From: Phytohabitans kaempferiae
Lineage (GTDB): Bacteria > Actinomycetota > Actinomycetes > Mycobacteriales > Micromonosporaceae
Direction: 5' to 3'
DNA: 64,000 nucleotides
Assembly: GCF_042433955.1 (NCBI RefSeq)
Contig: NZ_JBHLUH010000013.1
Coordinates: 62,001 to 126,000, forward strand
The translations under genes were made by a program, and so were the position numbers. Shown here piece by piece: positions 1-7,336 of this stretch. A model generated the notes under the pieces. That model searched no databases. It was given only the letters and a program-made list of their open reading frames with translations, and was not told the origin of the DNA. The stretch's first letter is position 1. Each line of letters begins with the position of its first letter.

Positions 1-107
1 CGGCCTACCCCTAAGACGGTAGCGCGGTGATCTTTCCCACACAACGCCAATATCGAAGTTGATCGCACCTGAAACGGTCTCCCCGGCGGGTTGTCACACC
101 GTCGGCG
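1..107. other. Region upstream of uvrB
   Basis: No gene is supported in this stretch. It precedes the uvrB promoter. Any gene ending to the left of the window cannot be judged. Confidence 0.4.
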
Positions 108-120
108 TACGGTTTAGCGC
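108..120 (+). promoter_or_regulatory. Leaderless promoter -10 box of uvrB
   Basis: TACGGT at 108-113 fits the actinobacterial -10 pattern TANNNT and is followed by 7 nt and then the ATG at 121. There is no purine-rich ribosome-binding site before the ATG. The inferred transcript starts at the start codon itself. Confidence 0.6.
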
Positions 121-2250
121 ATGGGTCTCGACATCCCGCGACTCGACGGCCGCTTCCAGGTCGTCAGCGACTACAAGCCGTCCGGCGACCAGCCGGCAGC
201 CATCGACGAGCTTGAGCGTCGAGTGCGCCGCGGCGACCGCCACACGGTGCTCATGGGCGCCACCGGCACGGGCAAGAGCGCGACCACCGCGTGGCTGGTC
301 GAGCGGATGCAGCGCCCGACGCTGGTGCTCGCCCACAACAAGACGCTGTGTGCGCAGCTCGCCAAGGAGTTTCGGGAGCTGATGCCGCACAACGCGGTGG
401 AGTACTTCGTCTCCTACTACGACTACTACCAGCCCGAGGCGTACATCCCGCAGACGGACACATACATCGAAAAGGATTCCTCGGTCAACGAGGAGGTCGA
501 GCGGCTGCGCCACTCGGCCACGATGTCGCTGCTCACCCGCCGCGACGTGATCGTGGTGGCCACCGTCTCCGCGATCTACGGGCTGGGCACCCCGTCCGAA
601 TACCTCGACCGCTCGGTGCGCGTGCGGGCCGGCGAGGAGATCGACCGCGACAAGCTGCTGCGCCGCCTCGTCGAGATTCAGTACACGCGAAACGACATGT
701 CGTTCAGCCGGGGCACGTTCCGGGTTCGCGGCGACACGCTCGAGATCATCCCCGCCTACGAGGAGCTGGCCGTCCGGATCGAGCTCTTCGGCGACGAGGT
801 GGAGAAGCTGTACTACCTGCACCCGCTGACCGGCGAGGTGATCAAGGAGGTCGACCAGCTGCTCATCTTCCCGGCCACGCACTACGCGGCCGGGCCGGAG
901 CGGATGGAGCGGGCGCTGCGCGGCATCGAGGCCGAGCTCGCCGAGCGCCTCGCCGAGCTGGAGCGGCAGGGCAAGCTGCTGGAGGCGCAGCGGCTGCGCA
1001 TGCGCACGACGTACGACATCGAGATGATGCGCCAGGTCGGCTTCTGCAACGGCATCGAAAACTACTCGATGCACATCGACGGCCGGTCGCACGGTGACCC
1101 GCCGCACTGCCTCCTCGACTACTTCCCCGACGACTTCATGACGGTGATCGACGAGTCACACCAGACGATCCCGCAGATCGGCGCGATGTACGAGGGCGAT
1201 GCCTCGCGCAAGCGGCTGCTGATCGAGCACGGCTTCCGGCTGCCGAGCGCGGCCGACAACCGACCGCTGCGGTTCGACGAGTTCCTGGAGCGAGTGGGGC
1301 AGATGGTGTTCCTGTCCGCGACGCCGGGGCCGTGGGAGCTGCAACACTCCAGCGGCGAGTTCGTCGAGCAGGTGATCCGCCCGACCGGCCTGGTCGACCC
1401 CGAGGTCATGATCAAGCCGACCAAGGGGCAGATCGACGACCTCATGCACGAGATCCAAGTGCGCGCCGAGCGCGACGAGCGGGTCCTGGTCACGACGCTG
1501 ACCAAGAAGATGGCCGAAGACCTGACCGACTACCTGCTGGAGCACGGCATCCGCGTGCGCTACCTGCACTCCGAAGTGGACACGCTGCGCCGGGTCGAGC
1601 TGCTGCGCGAGCTGCGCAAGGGTGAGTACGACGTGCTCGTCGGCATCAACCTGCTGCGCGAGGGTCTCGACCTGCCCGAGGTGTCGCTGGTGGCGATCCT
1701 CGACGCCGACAAGGAGGGCTTCCTGCGCAGCGGCACCTCGCTGATCCAGACGATCGGCCGCGCCGCGCGAAACGTCTCCGGCCAGGTCCACATGTACGCC
1801 GACAAGATCACGCCATCGATGGCCAGCGCGATCGACGAGACCAACCGGCGGCGGGCCAAGCAGGTGGCCTACAACGAGGCCAACGGCATCTCGCCCGAGC
1901 CGCTGCGCAAGAAGATCCACGACATCCTCGACGACATCTACCGCGAGGCCGACGACACCGAGGGCGCGCTCGGCGGCCACGGCCCGGGCGGTCACGTCGT
2001 CGGCGGCTCGGGGCGGCAGATGACGCGCGGCAAGGCGCCGGTGAAGGAGACCCGGTCGCGGGGCAGGGCGGCGACCCCGTCCCGCGAGGGCATGGCCCGC
2101 GCCGACCTCGCCCAGCTCATCCAGGATCTCAACGACCAGATGCTGGCGGCCGCCCGCGAGCTCCAGTTCGAGCTCGCCGCCCGCATCCGCGACGAGGTGC
2201 ACGAGCTGAAGAAGGAGCTGCGCGGGATGGACGCGGCCGGGGTCAAGTAG
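121..2250 (+). CDS. uvrB: Excinuclease ABC subunit UvrB
   Basis: This is the damage-verifying helicase subunit of UvrABC nucleotide excision repair in the cytoplasm. The 709 residues have the usual UvrB length. The Walker A motif GATGTGKS is at residues 46-53. The aromatic beta-hairpin that grips DNA follows at about 92-116 (YYDYYQPEAY). A DESH Walker B-like motif and the helicase C-domain motifs follow, ending in RAARN. The C-terminal UVR helix pair, which binds UvrC, occupies the last 40 residues (LQFELAARIRDEV). A charged low-complexity linker lies at about 620-660. The ATG at 121 is favoured by a leaderless -10 box. The AraC-type gene begins 2 nt after the stop, so the two are probably co-transcribed. 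Confidence 0.98.
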   Translation: MGLDIPRLDGRFQVVSDYKPSGDQPAAIDELERRVRRGDRHTVLMGATGTGKSATTAWLVERMQRPTLVLAHNKTLCAQLAKEFRELMPHNAVEYFVSYYDYYQPEAYIPQTDTYIEKDSSVNEEVERLRHSATMSLLTRRDVIVVATVSAIYGLGTPSEYLDRSVRVRAGEEIDRDKLLRRLVEIQYTRNDMSFSRGTFRVRGDTLEIIPAYEELAVRIELFGDEVEKLYYLHPLTGEVIKEVDQLLIFPATHYAAGPERMERALRGIEAELAERLAELERQGKLLEAQRLRMRTTYDIEMMRQVGFCNGIENYSMHIDGRSHGDPPHCLLDYFPDDFMTVIDESHQTIPQIGAMYEGDASRKRLLIEHGFRLPSAADNRPLRFDEFLERVGQMVFLSATPGPWELQHSSGEFVEQVIRPTGLVDPEVMIKPTKGQIDDLMHEIQVRAERDERVLVTTLTKKMAEDLTDYLLEHGIRVRYLHSEVDTLRRVELLRELRKGEYDVLVGINLLREGLDLPEVSLVAILDADKEGFLRSGTSLIQTIGRAARNVSGQVHMYADKITPSMASAIDETNRRRAKQVAYNEANGISPEPLRKKIHDILDDIYREADDTEGALGGHGPGGHVVGGSGRQMTRGKAPVKETRSRGRAATPSREGMARADLAQLIQDLNDQMLAAARELQFELAARIRDEVHELKKELRGMDAAGVK

Positions 2251-2252
2251 CC

Positions 2253-3089
2253 GTGGGCGTGACGTTCACGATCGGGCGGCCGGAGCCCCGGTTGCGCCCG
2301 ATCGTCGGCCGCTACACCGGCTACGAGGAGCGCGTGGCGGGCGTGGAGTGCCGCCGCGAGCTGCCCGGCTCCAAGGCGGTGTTCCTCGTCGGCTGGGGCG
2401 ACCCGCTCGACGTGGCCCATCCCCGGGCGCCCGGCTCGGCGGCGACCGGCGTGACGTCGTTCACCGGCGGCCTCTTCGACGCGTACGCCGAGACCACCTT
2501 CACCGGCGTCGGCCGCGGCGTGCAGTTGATGCTCGACCCGTTCGACGCCGGCCGCCTCTTCGGCCTGCCGATCGGCGAGCTGGCCAACCGCGTGGTGCCG
2601 CTCGACGTCCTGCCCGGCGGCTGGGCGCGTGACCTCGCCGCCCGCCTGGCCGAGGCGCCCGGCTGGCCGAGCCGCTTCGCGCTGCTCGACGCCGCGTTCG
2701 TCGCCCGCCTCGCCGACGCGCCCTCGCCCGACCGCCGGGTCGAGTGGGCGTGGCGCCGGCTGTGCCGCTCACATGGCCGGGTCGCCGTCGGCACGCTCGC
2801 CGCCGAGGTGGGCTGGAGCCGGCGGCACCTCGCCGCGTCGTTCCGCAGAGAGCTCGGCCTGACCCCGAAGGTGGCGGCGCGGGTCCTCCGCTTCGCCCAC
2901 GCGTACGCGGTGGCGTCCTCACCGTCGCGGGCGCCCGGCGGCGGTGCCGGGGCGGGCGGCGAGGGCTGGGCGGGCGTGGCCGCGGCGTGCGGATACCACG
3001 ACCAGGCGCATCTGATCCGCGACTTCCGGAAGTTCGCCGGCACGACGCCCGGTCGCATTTCTACAATCCGGCCCGAGCACGCCGGGTAA
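2253..3089 (+). CDS. AraC-family transcriptional regulator
   Basis: This is a predicted DNA-binding regulator of 278 residues. The C-terminal 110 residues carry the double helix-turn-helix of the AraC family. The first helix pair is near VAVGTLAAEVGWSRRHLAASF, and the second, after a Gly-rich linker (about 225-240), is near AAACGYHDQAHLIRDFRKF, which has the classic F-R-K-F ending. The N-terminal 150 residues form an effector-like domain with no recognised ligand motif. The GTG start sits 2 nt after the uvrB stop, so translation is probably coupled. Its targets cannot be read from the sequence. The next gene, a VOC protein, is only 10 nt away and could be a partner. Confidence 0.85.
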   Translation: MGVTFTIGRPEPRLRPIVGRYTGYEERVAGVECRRELPGSKAVFLVGWGDPLDVAHPRAPGSAATGVTSFTGGLFDAYAETTFTGVGRGVQLMLDPFDAGRLFGLPIGELANRVVPLDVLPGGWARDLAARLAEAPGWPSRFALLDAAFVARLADAPSPDRRVEWAWRRLCRSHGRVAVGTLAAEVGWSRRHLAASFRRELGLTPKVAARVLRFAHAYAVASSPSRAPGGGAGAGGEGWAGVAAACGYHDQAHLIRDFRKFAGTTPGRISTIRPEHAG

Positions 3090-3099
3090 GACTGAGCAC

Positions 3100-3471
3100 A
3101 TGCGAAGCATCTACCCGACCTTCCGGTACACCGACGCCAAGGCCGCCATCGACTGGCTGGTCACCGCGTTCGGGTTCGAGGTCACCACGGTTCACGAGGC
3201 GCCCGACGGGACGGTCGCGCACGCCGAGCTGACATACGCCACCGGCATGATCATGATCGGCCAACGCAAGGACGCGCCCGCGGGCATCCCGGACGCCGAC
3301 GACTGGCGCGTCTACGTGGCGGTGGACGACGTCGACGCCCACCACGCCCGCGCGGTCGCGGCCGGCGCCGAGGTGGTGATGCCACTGACCGACCAGCCGT
3401 ACGGCTCGCGGGAGTACGGCGCACGTGACATCGAGGGCAATCCCTGGTCCTTCGGCACGTACCGCCCGTAG
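3100..3471 (+). CDS. VOC (glyoxalase/bleomycin-resistance fold) protein
   Basis: This 123-residue protein has the paired beta-alpha-beta-beta-beta units of the vicinal-oxygen-chelate superfamily. It opens with the typical YxxYxDAxxAIDWLxxAFGFE pattern and ends with the DIEGNPWSFG strand seen in the PhnB/EhpR-like branch. Members bind small ligands or act as metal-dependent lyases and dioxygenases. No specific substrate can be assigned. It follows the AraC gene by 10 nt and may be in the same transcript. The ATG at 3100 lacks a strong ribosome-binding site. Confidence 0.8.
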   Translation: MRSIYPTFRYTDAKAAIDWLVTAFGFEVTTVHEAPDGTVAHAELTYATGMIMIGQRKDAPAGIPDADDWRVYVAVDDVDAHHARAVAAGAEVVMPLTDQPYGSREYGARDIEGNPWSFGTYRP

Positions 3472-3557
3472 TGGACGAAGCGGTGGGCCTGTCACCAGGC
3501 AGGGCGCGCTCCGGATGGCGACGGGAAATTCGGACGCGCGGTGACCGGGCCTCGCCG

Positions 3558-3569
3558 TAGGGTCAGGGC
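3558..3569 (+). promoter_or_regulatory. Leaderless promoter -10 box of the tandem-GNAT gene
   Basis: TAGGGT at 3558-3563 is followed by 6 nt and then GTG at 3570. It matches the -10 spacing of other apparently leaderless genes in this window. Confidence 0.5.
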
Positions 3570-4670
3570 GTGCGTGAAGGGGAGTTGAGCTGGGGCCCGC
3601 TGGACGGTGACGGCGACCGGGATGCGGTGGCCGCGTTGGCCGAGCGGTGCCACGCGGCAGACGGGGGCATGCCGGAGGTCACCATCAGCCGGTTCACGGC
3701 CGACGGCGCGATCACGGCCGACGGCGCGATCACGGCGGGCGGTCGCACGGCGACGGGGGTGCTGGTCGCGGCTGCCACGGTCCGCCGCCTCGCCTCGGGC
3801 GCGGCGGTGCTCGGCGTCGTCGACCCGGCCCACCGCGGTCGGGGCGTGGGCGGCGGGCTGCTCGACTGGGGCCTCGCCACCGCCGCGGCGGTGCTGGCCG
3901 GCGATCCCGCGCCCGCCTCGGGCGCTGCGGTGCCCGCCACCGCCGCGGTCCTGGCCGGCGATCCCGCGCTTGCCACCGCTGCGGCGCCCGTCACCGCTGC
4001 GGCGCCCACCGCGGCAGCCCTGGCGCCCGCCCCGAGCGGCCCCGCCGGCTCCGCGACGGCCGGGGCCGGGTCCGCCGTGCCGCCGGGCGCCGGTGTGCCC
4101 CCGGTGTCCGCTGTGACCGTCGAGACCGAGGCGCTGACCGAGGCGGCGGAGCGGCTGTTCGCCAGCCGGGGGTTGCGGCAGACGTTCGCGGAGGACGTGA
4201 TGCGCTTCGACCTCGCCTCCGCCCCGCTGCCGGAGGTCCCGCTGCCGCCAGATGTGGTGGCGCGCGAGTGGACGTCCGACATCGCGGCGCGCTTCTTCGC
4301 CGTGTACGACGCGTCGTTCCGTGACCGGCCCGGCTTTCCCGGCTGGCCGGCCGAGCGGTGGGTCGAGTGGACGGCGGGCGACGACGAGTTTCGTCCACAG
4401 TGGTCGCTGCTGGCCACCGGGCCGGACGGCGCGGACGTGGGCTTCGTCACCTGCGCGGAGGGGTGGATCGTCCAGGTCGGCGTGGTGCCGTCGTGGCGGG
4501 GGCGGGGCGTCGGCGCCGGCCTGGTGGCCGAGGCGCTGCGCCGGATGCGCGCGGACGGCGCGGGCCAGGCGCTGCTCGACGTCAATGTGGACAACCCGGC
4601 TGGGCGGCTCTACACGCGGCTGGGCTTCGCGGTGCTCGGCCGGCGGGCGAAGTTCCAGCGGCCTGGCTAG
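3570..4670 (+). CDS. Tandem GNAT acetyltransferase with Ala/Pro-rich insert
   Basis: This 366-residue protein has two GNAT (acetyl-CoA-dependent N-acetyltransferase) domains, the architecture of mycothiol synthase and related enzymes. The first acetyl-CoA loop is RGRGVGG at residues 89-95 and the second is RGRGVGAG at about residue 310, followed by a normal C-terminal strand (GRLYTRLGFAVLGRR). A low-complexity segment at about residues 104-179, made almost only of Ala, Pro, Thr and Gly, interrupts the first domain after its CoA loop. The insert contains a repeated block (VLAGDPA) and the gene has an exact 18-bp tandem duplication at 3702-3737, so the segment probably arose by slippage. The first domain may be catalytically weak. 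The substrate is unknown. Confidence 0.85.
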   Translation: MREGELSWGPLDGDGDRDAVAALAERCHAADGGMPEVTISRFTADGAITADGAITAGGRTATGVLVAAATVRRLASGAAVLGVVDPAHRGRGVGGGLLDWGLATAAAVLAGDPAPASGAAVPATAAVLAGDPALATAAAPVTAAAPTAAALAPAPSGPAGSATAGAGSAVPPGAGVPPVSAVTVETEALTEAAERLFASRGLRQTFAEDVMRFDLASAPLPEVPLPPDVVAREWTSDIAARFFAVYDASFRDRPGFPGWPAERWVEWTAGDDEFRPQWSLLATGPDGADVGFVTCAEGWIVQVGVVPSWRGRGVGAGLVAEALRRMRADGAGQALLDVNVDNPAGRLYTRLGFAVLGRRAKFQRPG

Positions 4671-4740
4671 GACGCGGAGGGCGAGGCCGCGGGAGCGGCG
4701 GTATCGACCACGGCGGACGTCGCGGTAGCCCGGATCTGTC
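4671..4740. repeat. Dispersed repeat A, copy 1
   Basis: About 65 bp closely similar to copies at 8971, 37620 and 45409. The shared core reads GCTACCGCGACGTCC on the minus strand and ends in CCTCGCCCTCCGCGTCC. It starts directly after the stop of the GNAT gene. In the minus direction it lies about 55 nt beyond the stop of the TetR gene, so its orientation relative to that gene matches the other copies. It contains a small GCCGC/GCGGC stem. Confidence 0.8.
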
Positions 4741-4791
4741 TCTTGAACCGGATCCGCGCGGCCAGCAGGCGCTGGCGAAGGCCGCCGGTGG

Positions 4792-5355
4792 TCACCGGGC
4801 GGTGAGGGTTTCGTAGGCGGCCGCGAAGCGCTCGGCGGCCGCGTCGACGCCCTGCCGGTCGCCCGTCGCGAGCAGGTCGAGCAGCAGCCCGCGCATCACG
4901 GCGACGCCCAGGCGGGCGTCGGCGCGGGCCACCTCCTCGGGCACGCCGCGGTCGCGGGCGAACCGCACCGCCGGCTCCAGCCACGACTCCACGATCCCCT
5001 CCAGCAGGGGGAGGGCGTGGGTGCGGCCCTGGAGCGCCTGGCCGTACACCTCGAAGAAGAGGCGCTCGTGCGGTGCCAGCGCCGGATCGGCGAAGCGGCG
5101 CCACATGCGGCGGATCGCGTCGCCCGGGCTGACCGCCTCGTCGGGCCCCAGCCCGGCGAAGGCCTCGCGCTGGCGCCGCTCGACCGCCCGGATCACCTCG
5201 ACCAGCAGCCCTTCCTTCGAGCCGAAGTGGTAGATGAGCATGCGGTGGCTGGTGCCGAGCGCGGCCGCCAGCTGGCGCAGGCTGAGGTCGCTGAGCCCGT
5301 GGGCGGCGAGGTGGTCGACGGCGGCATCGAGGAGGCGCTGCCGGGGCTCGGACAT
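4792..5355 (-). CDS. TetR-family repressor, divergent from SRPBCC gene
   Basis: This 187-residue TetR regulator has the N-terminal helix-turn-helix at about residues 10-55 (QLAAALGTSHRMLIYHFGSKEGLL) and an all-helical ligand domain after it. Its ATG is one end of a perfect 20-bp palindrome whose other end is the ATG of the divergent SRPBCC gene. This strongly suggests that it represses both genes by binding there. The -10 boxes of both genes lie inside the palindrome. The ligand is not predictable, though a small hydrophobic substrate of the neighbouring SRPBCC protein is a natural guess. Confidence 0.93.
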   Translation of the reverse strand: MSEPRQRLLDAAVDHLAAHGLSDLSLRQLAAALGTSHRMLIYHFGSKEGLLVEVIRAVERRQREAFAGLGPDEAVSPGDAIRRMWRRFADPALAPHERLFFEVYGQALQGRTHALPLLEGIVESWLEPAVRFARDRGVPEEVARADARLGVAVMRGLLLDLLATGDRQGVDAAAERFAAAYETLTAR

Positions 5356-5372
5356 GTACCATATGGTACATG
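5353..5372. promoter_or_regulatory. Palindromic bidirectional leaderless promoter/operator
   Basis: CATGTACCATATGGTACATG is a perfect 20-bp palindrome. Its outer CAT and ATG triplets are the start codons of the TetR gene (5355, minus) and the SRPBCC gene (5370, plus). TACCAT at 5357-5362, and its mirror on the other strand at 5363-5368, each fit the TANNNT -10 pattern 7 nt before a start codon. One TetR-type operator would therefore cover both -10 boxes, both transcription starts and both start codons. Confidence 0.85.
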
Positions 5373-5825
5373 CGTGTGCAGGACATCGATGTGACGGCGC
5401 GCTCGCAGGCGGACGCCGACGCGCTGTACCGGCTGCTCGCCTCCGGCGCCACCTGGCCCACCTGGTCCGGGCTGGGCTCGTTCGAGCTGGAGCGGGCGGA
5501 CGCGGCGGGGGGTGAGGGGGTCGGCGCGATCCGGGTCTTCCGGACGTGGCCGTTCACCAACCGCGAGGAGATCGTCGAGGCGGTGCCGGGGCGGCGGTTC
5601 AGCTACCGGCTGCTGTCGGGCATGGCGATCCGCGACTACCGGGCCGACGTCGACCTCACGCCGGACGGGGCGGGGACGCTGATCCGGTGGCACTCCACGT
5701 TCACGGCGGAGCGGCGCGGGACGGGCTGGTTCTACCGGTTGTTCCTCGGCTCCTTCATCAAGGGGTGCGCGCGGGGCCTCGCGAAGGCCGCCGCGAGCCC
5801 GGCGGCCCAGCCCGAGCACCACTGA
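5370..5825 (+). CDS. SRPBCC-family (START/Bet v1-like) protein
   Basis: This 151-residue protein has the SRPBCC polyketide-cyclase/lipid-binding fold: the initial strand-helix (VTARSQADADALYRLL), the W-P-x-W segment, a long curved sheet and a C-terminal helix (RLFLGSFIKGCARGLAKAA). Members bind hydrophobic ligands or act as cyclases and aromatases. There is no 5' leader: the ATG at 5370 is the right arm of the shared operator with the TetR gene. It is therefore probably induced when the repressor binds its ligand. The substrate is unknown. Confidence 0.88.
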   Translation: MRVQDIDVTARSQADADALYRLLASGATWPTWSGLGSFELERADAAGGEGVGAIRVFRTWPFTNREEIVEAVPGRRFSYRLLSGMAIRDYRADVDLTPDGAGTLIRWHSTFTAERRGTGWFYRLFLGSFIKGCARGLAKAAASPAAQPEHH

Positions 5826-5983
5826 CCGCCGCGGCGGCGCTCCAGCTCGTACTCCGCCGTGCCGTACCCCGCACTCGCTGTCGGCGCCCCGGCCAGCGCG
5901 GCCGGGCCGGTGCACTCCGGCGCGTCCGGTCCTGCCGCCGCACGGGTCAGCGGGACGCCACGCGTTGGTCCACAATGGCCAGT

Positions 5984-6733
5984 GTGGGTTACGACCTGCA
6001 CATCAGCCGGGCGTTGTTCTGGTCCTACGGCAAGCGTTATCCGATCATGGAGCGAGAGTTCGCCGACCTGATCGAGCGCGAGCCGGACCTGTGGTTCGAG
6101 CCCGACCGCAAGGGCACGCGTCCGGCGTTCGTGGGCGAGGGCGGCGACGACCGGATCGCGGGCCTGCCGGTCCCGCTCGGCCTGCGGCACTTCGGCTGGC
6201 ACAGCGGGACCGAGGGCGCCGACGGCGGCGAGAGCGAATGGCTGCACGTGTCAAACGGGCAGATCCAGAGCACGTGGCCCGGCGAGGCACTGATCCGGCG
6301 GATGGCCGCGCTCGCGCGGAGCCTCGACGCCTGGCTGATGGGGGACGACTGCGAGCTGTACGTGGCCGCCCCCGACGGCACGGTCACCGCCCGGGAGCGC
6401 ACGCCCGACGACCTTCATCCGGCGCTCGGTGTGCACCCCCGCCGCTTCCTCACCCGTCACGCGCGTCCGATCCCCGTCGCCGAGTGGTGGGCGCTCGTGG
6501 CGGGGCAGCCGGACTTCCGGGTCGACGAGCGGATCGAGGCGCTACTCCCGTCAGGGTGGCGCCTGATCACCTGCCCGCCGGTCGCGCACTGGACCGGTCA
6601 CCCTTCGGGGCGGCCGGTGCCGTTCTTCCACGAGGGTGACGGTTACGTGGAGGTGGCGCACGTCGACCCGGTCACCAGGAGCCGGATGGTGGAGCTGGCG
6701 GCGCTGCTCGACGCCGGCGTGCACGACGACTGA
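5984..6733 (+). CDS. Conserved protein of unknown function
   Basis: I do not recognise a family. The 249-residue product is acidic and rich in Trp and His, starts GYDLHISRALFW and has no signal peptide or membrane segment, so it is probably cytoplasmic. It reads like an immunity-type or scaffold protein of the sort common in Micromonosporaceae, but that is a guess. The start is uncertain. GTG at 5984 is preceded by CACAAT and a 7-nt spacer, while ATG at 5975 (3 codons earlier) is the alternative. The gene ends 11 nt before the convergent ABM gene. Confidence 0.75.
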   Translation: MGYDLHISRALFWSYGKRYPIMEREFADLIEREPDLWFEPDRKGTRPAFVGEGGDDRIAGLPVPLGLRHFGWHSGTEGADGGESEWLHVSNGQIQSTWPGEALIRRMAALARSLDAWLMGDDCELYVAAPDGTVTARERTPDDLHPALGVHPRRFLTRHARPIPVAEWWALVAGQPDFRVDERIEALLPSGWRLITCPPVAHWTGHPSGRPVPFFHEGDGYVEVAHVDPVTRSRMVELAALLDAGVHDD

Positions 6734-6744
6734 CGCGAGGGGCC

Positions 6745-7038
6745 TCAGGCCGGTACGTCGATGAAGTGCTCGACCGTCGGCGGCGCCGCGAAGTAGGGGC
6801 CGATCAACGACCGCCACGTCGTGTAACGCTCGCTGGCGCGGAAGTTGTCCACGTGCGCCTCGACCGAGTCCCACTCCACGAGGAGCACGAAACGCGAGGG
6901 CGACTCGATGCCGCGGGTCATCCGCACCGAGCGGCAGCCGGGCGTGGTGGCCAGGACGGCGTGACCCTTCGCGTACGCGGCGGCGAAGTCGTCCTCCTGC
7001 CCGGGGTTGACCTCGATCAATGCGACTTCCAGCACCAT
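6745..7038 (-). CDS. Antibiotic-biosynthesis-monooxygenase (ABM) domain protein
   Basis: This 97-residue single-domain ABM-family protein has a dimeric ferredoxin-like fold, with the pattern LxEVAxIxVxPGQEDDFxAA, the central LLVEWDS strand and an ending AHxxxFRASERYxxWRxLIGPYF. Members include cofactor-free quinone monooxygenases and haem-degrading relatives. The substrate cannot be read from the sequence. On the minus strand TAGGCT (7045-7050) lies 6 nt before the ATG, so the mRNA is probably leaderless. Confidence 0.85.
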   Translation of the reverse strand: MVLEVALIEVNPGQEDDFAAAYAKGHAVLATTPGCRSVRMTRGIESPSRFVLLVEWDSVEAHVDNFRASERYTTWRSLIGPYFAAPPTVEHFIDVPA

Positions 7039-7044
7039 GCGAGC

Positions 7045-7050
7045 AGCCTA
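7045..7050 (-). promoter_or_regulatory. -10 box of the ABM gene
   Basis: TAGGCT on the minus strand, 6 nt before the ATG at 7038. No ribosome-binding site is visible. Confidence 0.5.
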
Positions 7051-7149
7051 CAACGCCTAGCCTCCTAGGAAGCTTGAGTGAGCGTGCTACGACTCGCATC
7101 ACACTGGGGTGTGGGTGTTCCAAAGCCGGGCTGATGGTGGATGATGGAG

Positions 7150-7330
7150 GGCGTAGGAGGGGAGTATTCCCCCGCGACTTTGTCGTCAACACGGTCGTCG
7201 CCGGCCCACCCGGTCGACCCGGCATTGTCGGTCGCCACTCCATCGGCACGGTCCGGGGCGGCGGAAGAGACCTCCGACAGAGTTCACATCGCTTCGTCCA
7301 TGACGGGGCGATGTCGTATGTCTGCCGGAG
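7150..7330 (+). ncRNA. yybP-ykoY (Mn2+) riboswitch upstream of terC
   Basis: The long leader of the TerC gene has the hallmark pieces of the yybP-ykoY manganese aptamer in order. These are GGAGGGGAGTA at about 7156-7166, GTCGTCAACACGGT at 7182-7195, and AGAGACCTCC at 7266-7275, whose CCTCC can pair with the first GGAGG to close the base stem. A hairpin follows at 7286-7314 with 7-bp arms ACATCGC and GCGATGT, just before the ribosome-binding site CGGAGG (7326-7331). It could switch translation. Mn2+ control of TerC/Alx-family exporters by this class is established, and the match here is by eye. Confidence 0.8.
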
Positions 7331-7336
7331 GTTTAA

